From the NCBI RefSeq assembly GCF_001687665.2, contig NZ_CP016543.2:620001-684000 (forward strand): a stretch of DNA of 64,000 nucleotides. The letters are read 5' to 3'. The DNA comes from Planococcus donghaensis (GTDB lineage Bacteria; Bacillota; Bacilli; Bacillales_A; Planococcaceae). Below the pieces are notes generated by a model. That model searched no databases. It was not told the origin of the DNA and saw nothing but the letters and a program-made list of their open reading frames with translations. This document shows positions 62,587 to 64,000 of this stretch, one piece after another (the first letter of the stretch is position 1; each line of letters starts with the position of its first letter). The translations under genes and the position numbers were made by a program.

Positions 62587-64000
62587 ATGACATCACCGAC
62601 AGAAGAACAAGGCAAAAAAGGGTTTTTGAACTTTATTGAGAAATGGGGCAATCGCTTACCCGATCCATTCTTTATCTTTGTATATTTAGCAGTGTTTGTT
62701 GTCTTACTCTCATGGTTAGTTAGTTCACTTGGCGCGACCGTAATCCACCCAGGAACCGGAGAAGAAATGGCGATTCGAAGCATCGTCTCTGGAGAAGGAA
62801 TTCGTTTTATTCTCGCTGAAACCATCAATAACTTTACAGGCTTTGCACCACTCGGCCTTGTGCTTGTCATGATGCTTGGTATTGGTTTGGCTGAACGTGT
62901 TGGCTTGATGGAAACAGCTATTAAGAAATCGATTTTAAATGCACCAAAATCATTGATTACATACGCGGTGATCTTTACCGGGATTATGGGTAACTTGGCA
63001 TCAGATGCCGCATTTATCTTAGTTCCACCGCTTGCTGCAATGGTCTTTGCCTCGGTTGGTAGACATCCGCTCGCTGGTCTTGCAGCTGGATTTGCTGGAA
63101 CGGGCGCTGGATTTACAGCAAACATATTGATTACAGGAACAGATGCATTGCTATCCGGGATTTCAACAGAAGCGGCGAAAACGATTGATGAGACGTTTAT
63201 CGTTACACCAGTCGATAACTGGTACTTCATGAGCGCTTCGGTTATTATCATGGCGATTGTTGGCGCAATTATCACAGAGAAATTGATCGAACCGCGCCTT
63301 GGTAAGTATACAGGCAGAATGGATAAATCGTTCGAACCTGTAACAAAGCAAGAAAACAAAGGGTTACGCAACGCCTTAATCGCGGCAGCTGTCTATATTG
63401 GCTTGATCGCATTGTTAGTGTTCTTCCCAGGTTCTCCTGTTCGAAATGAAGACGGCGGCATCATTCCGTCACCGTTCTTATCCGGAATTGTTCCAATCAT
63501 TCTTTTCTTCTTTATCACGGTTGCTGTCGCATACGGTGTTACAGTGAAGAAAATAACGGAATCAAAAGACATTCCTGCTTATATGGCGGAGGCCATTAAA
63601 GACATGTCGGGTTATATCGTTCTTATTTTTGCGGCAGCTCAGTTTATCAGTTATTTCAACTGGAGTAACCTTGGCATTTGGTTGGCTGTTAACAGTGCAG
63701 AATTTCTGACAAGTATTAATATGACCGGATTGCCGGTCATGGTCGCATTCAGTATTCTTGCTGCATTATTGAACCTGTTAATCTTCAGTGGTTCTGCGCA
63801 GTGGGCGTTAATGGCACCAATTTTTATTCCGATGTTCATGCTGCTTGATTACCACCCAGCATTTGTTCAATTGGCGTTCCGTATTGCCGATTCTTCAACG
63901 AATATCATCACACCACTTAATCCGTATATTTTAATCGTTCTCGCCTTTATGCGCGAATACGATAAAAAAGCGGGACTGGGTACATTGATTTCATTGATGT
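62587..64000 (+). CDS. abgT: AbgT-family transporter (partial, cut by window end)
   Basis: 471 codons are open to the last base with no stop. The start KWGNRLPDPFFIFVYLAVFV, GLGLAERVGLM-like GIGLAERVGLM, DAAFILVPPL, GAGFTANI and FSGSAQWALMAPIF motifs define the AbgT family (p-aminobenzoyl-glutamate import or, in some members, sulfonamide export). GAGGAGGA suits ATG 62587. It follows the regulator by 16 bases. Expected family length is about 510, so roughly 35-40 residues are missing. Confidence 0.9.
   Translation, partial: MTSPTEEQGKKGFLNFIEKWGNRLPDPFFIFVYLAVFVVLLSWLVSSLGATVIHPGTGEEMAIRSIVSGEGIRFILAETINNFTGFAPLGLVLVMMLGIGLAERVGLMETAIKKSILNAPKSLITYAVIFTGIMGNLASDAAFILVPPLAAMVFASVGRHPLAGLAAGFAGTGAGFTANILITGTDALLSGISTEAAKTIDETFIVTPVDNWYFMSASVIIMAIVGAIITEKLIEPRLGKYTGRMDKSFEPVTKQENKGLRNALIAAAVYIGLIALLVFFPGSPVRNEDGGIIPSPFLSGIVPIILFFFITVAVAYGVTVKKITESKDIPAYMAEAIKDMSGYIVLIFAAAQFISYFNWSNLGIWLAVNSAEFLTSINMTGLPVMVAFSILAALLNLLIFSGSAQWALMAPIFIPMFMLLDYHPAFVQLAFRIADSSTNIITPLNPYILIVLAFMREYDKKAGLGTLISLM

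Overview
The window looks like a chromosomal segment of a low-to-moderate GC Gram-positive of the Bacillales, most likely Planococcaceae (Planococcus or a close relative). This rests on strong AAGGAGG-type ribosome binding sites, many GTG/TTG starts, lipobox lipoproteins, a flotillin, a paired CNNM/CBS 'hemolysin' locus, Rho-independent terminators after nearly every gene, and the protein families present. It is an inference from protein resemblance; there is no rRNA or other marker gene here.

1-20 kb is mostly envelope and signalling genes: the tail of an ABC exporter, a CPBP protease, a PBP3/MecA-like lipoprotein whose catalytic serine and lysine are both replaced, a MerR regulator, two CNNM transporters with an unusual hairpin between Shine-Dalgarno and start, a LytTR-DUF3021 operon, a flotillin, an AtoE-type fatty acid transporter, a membrane diguanylate cyclase next to a subtilase controlled by a c-di-GMP-I riboswitch, an Ltp-type lipoprotein, and a SbtA bicarbonate transporter beside an MpsC-like protein. 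Two families of strictly 21-bp-phased intergenic repeat arrays lie here: one flanks the PBP gene and the other flanks the LytTR operon.

21-38 kb is an accessory island. Mostly single genes of unknown or defence-like type (GIY-YIG/DUF2075, small unknowns, an IS256 remnant, a CGNR protein, a UvrA-like ATPase, an aldose dehydrogenase) are separated by at least seven copies of a ~110-170 bp imperfectly palindromic element. All copies have the same orientation and nearly all sit just downstream of a plus-strand gene. The centre of the island is the best candidate for an undescribed system: a sigma-A promoter, a ~120-nt highly structured RNA closed by an 8-bp terminal stem, a SLATT two-transmembrane protein and a reverse transcriptase, with the two genes translationally coupled. 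This is the layout of a defence-associated reverse transcriptase with its own RNA and a membrane effector.

38-64 kb is metabolic: a metallophosphoesterase, a secreted LVIVD propeller protein, an FUSC exporter, a complete sucrose locus (scrR, PTS EII, scrB, fructokinase) with clear operators, an SDR oxidoreductase, a four-enzyme locus that fits mannosylglycerate catabolism (RpiR regulator, PTS IIABC, GH38 mannosidase, glycerate kinase, mannose-6-P isomerase), and an abg-like operon of three M20 amidohydrolases, a winged-helix regulator and an AbgT transporter cut by the window end.
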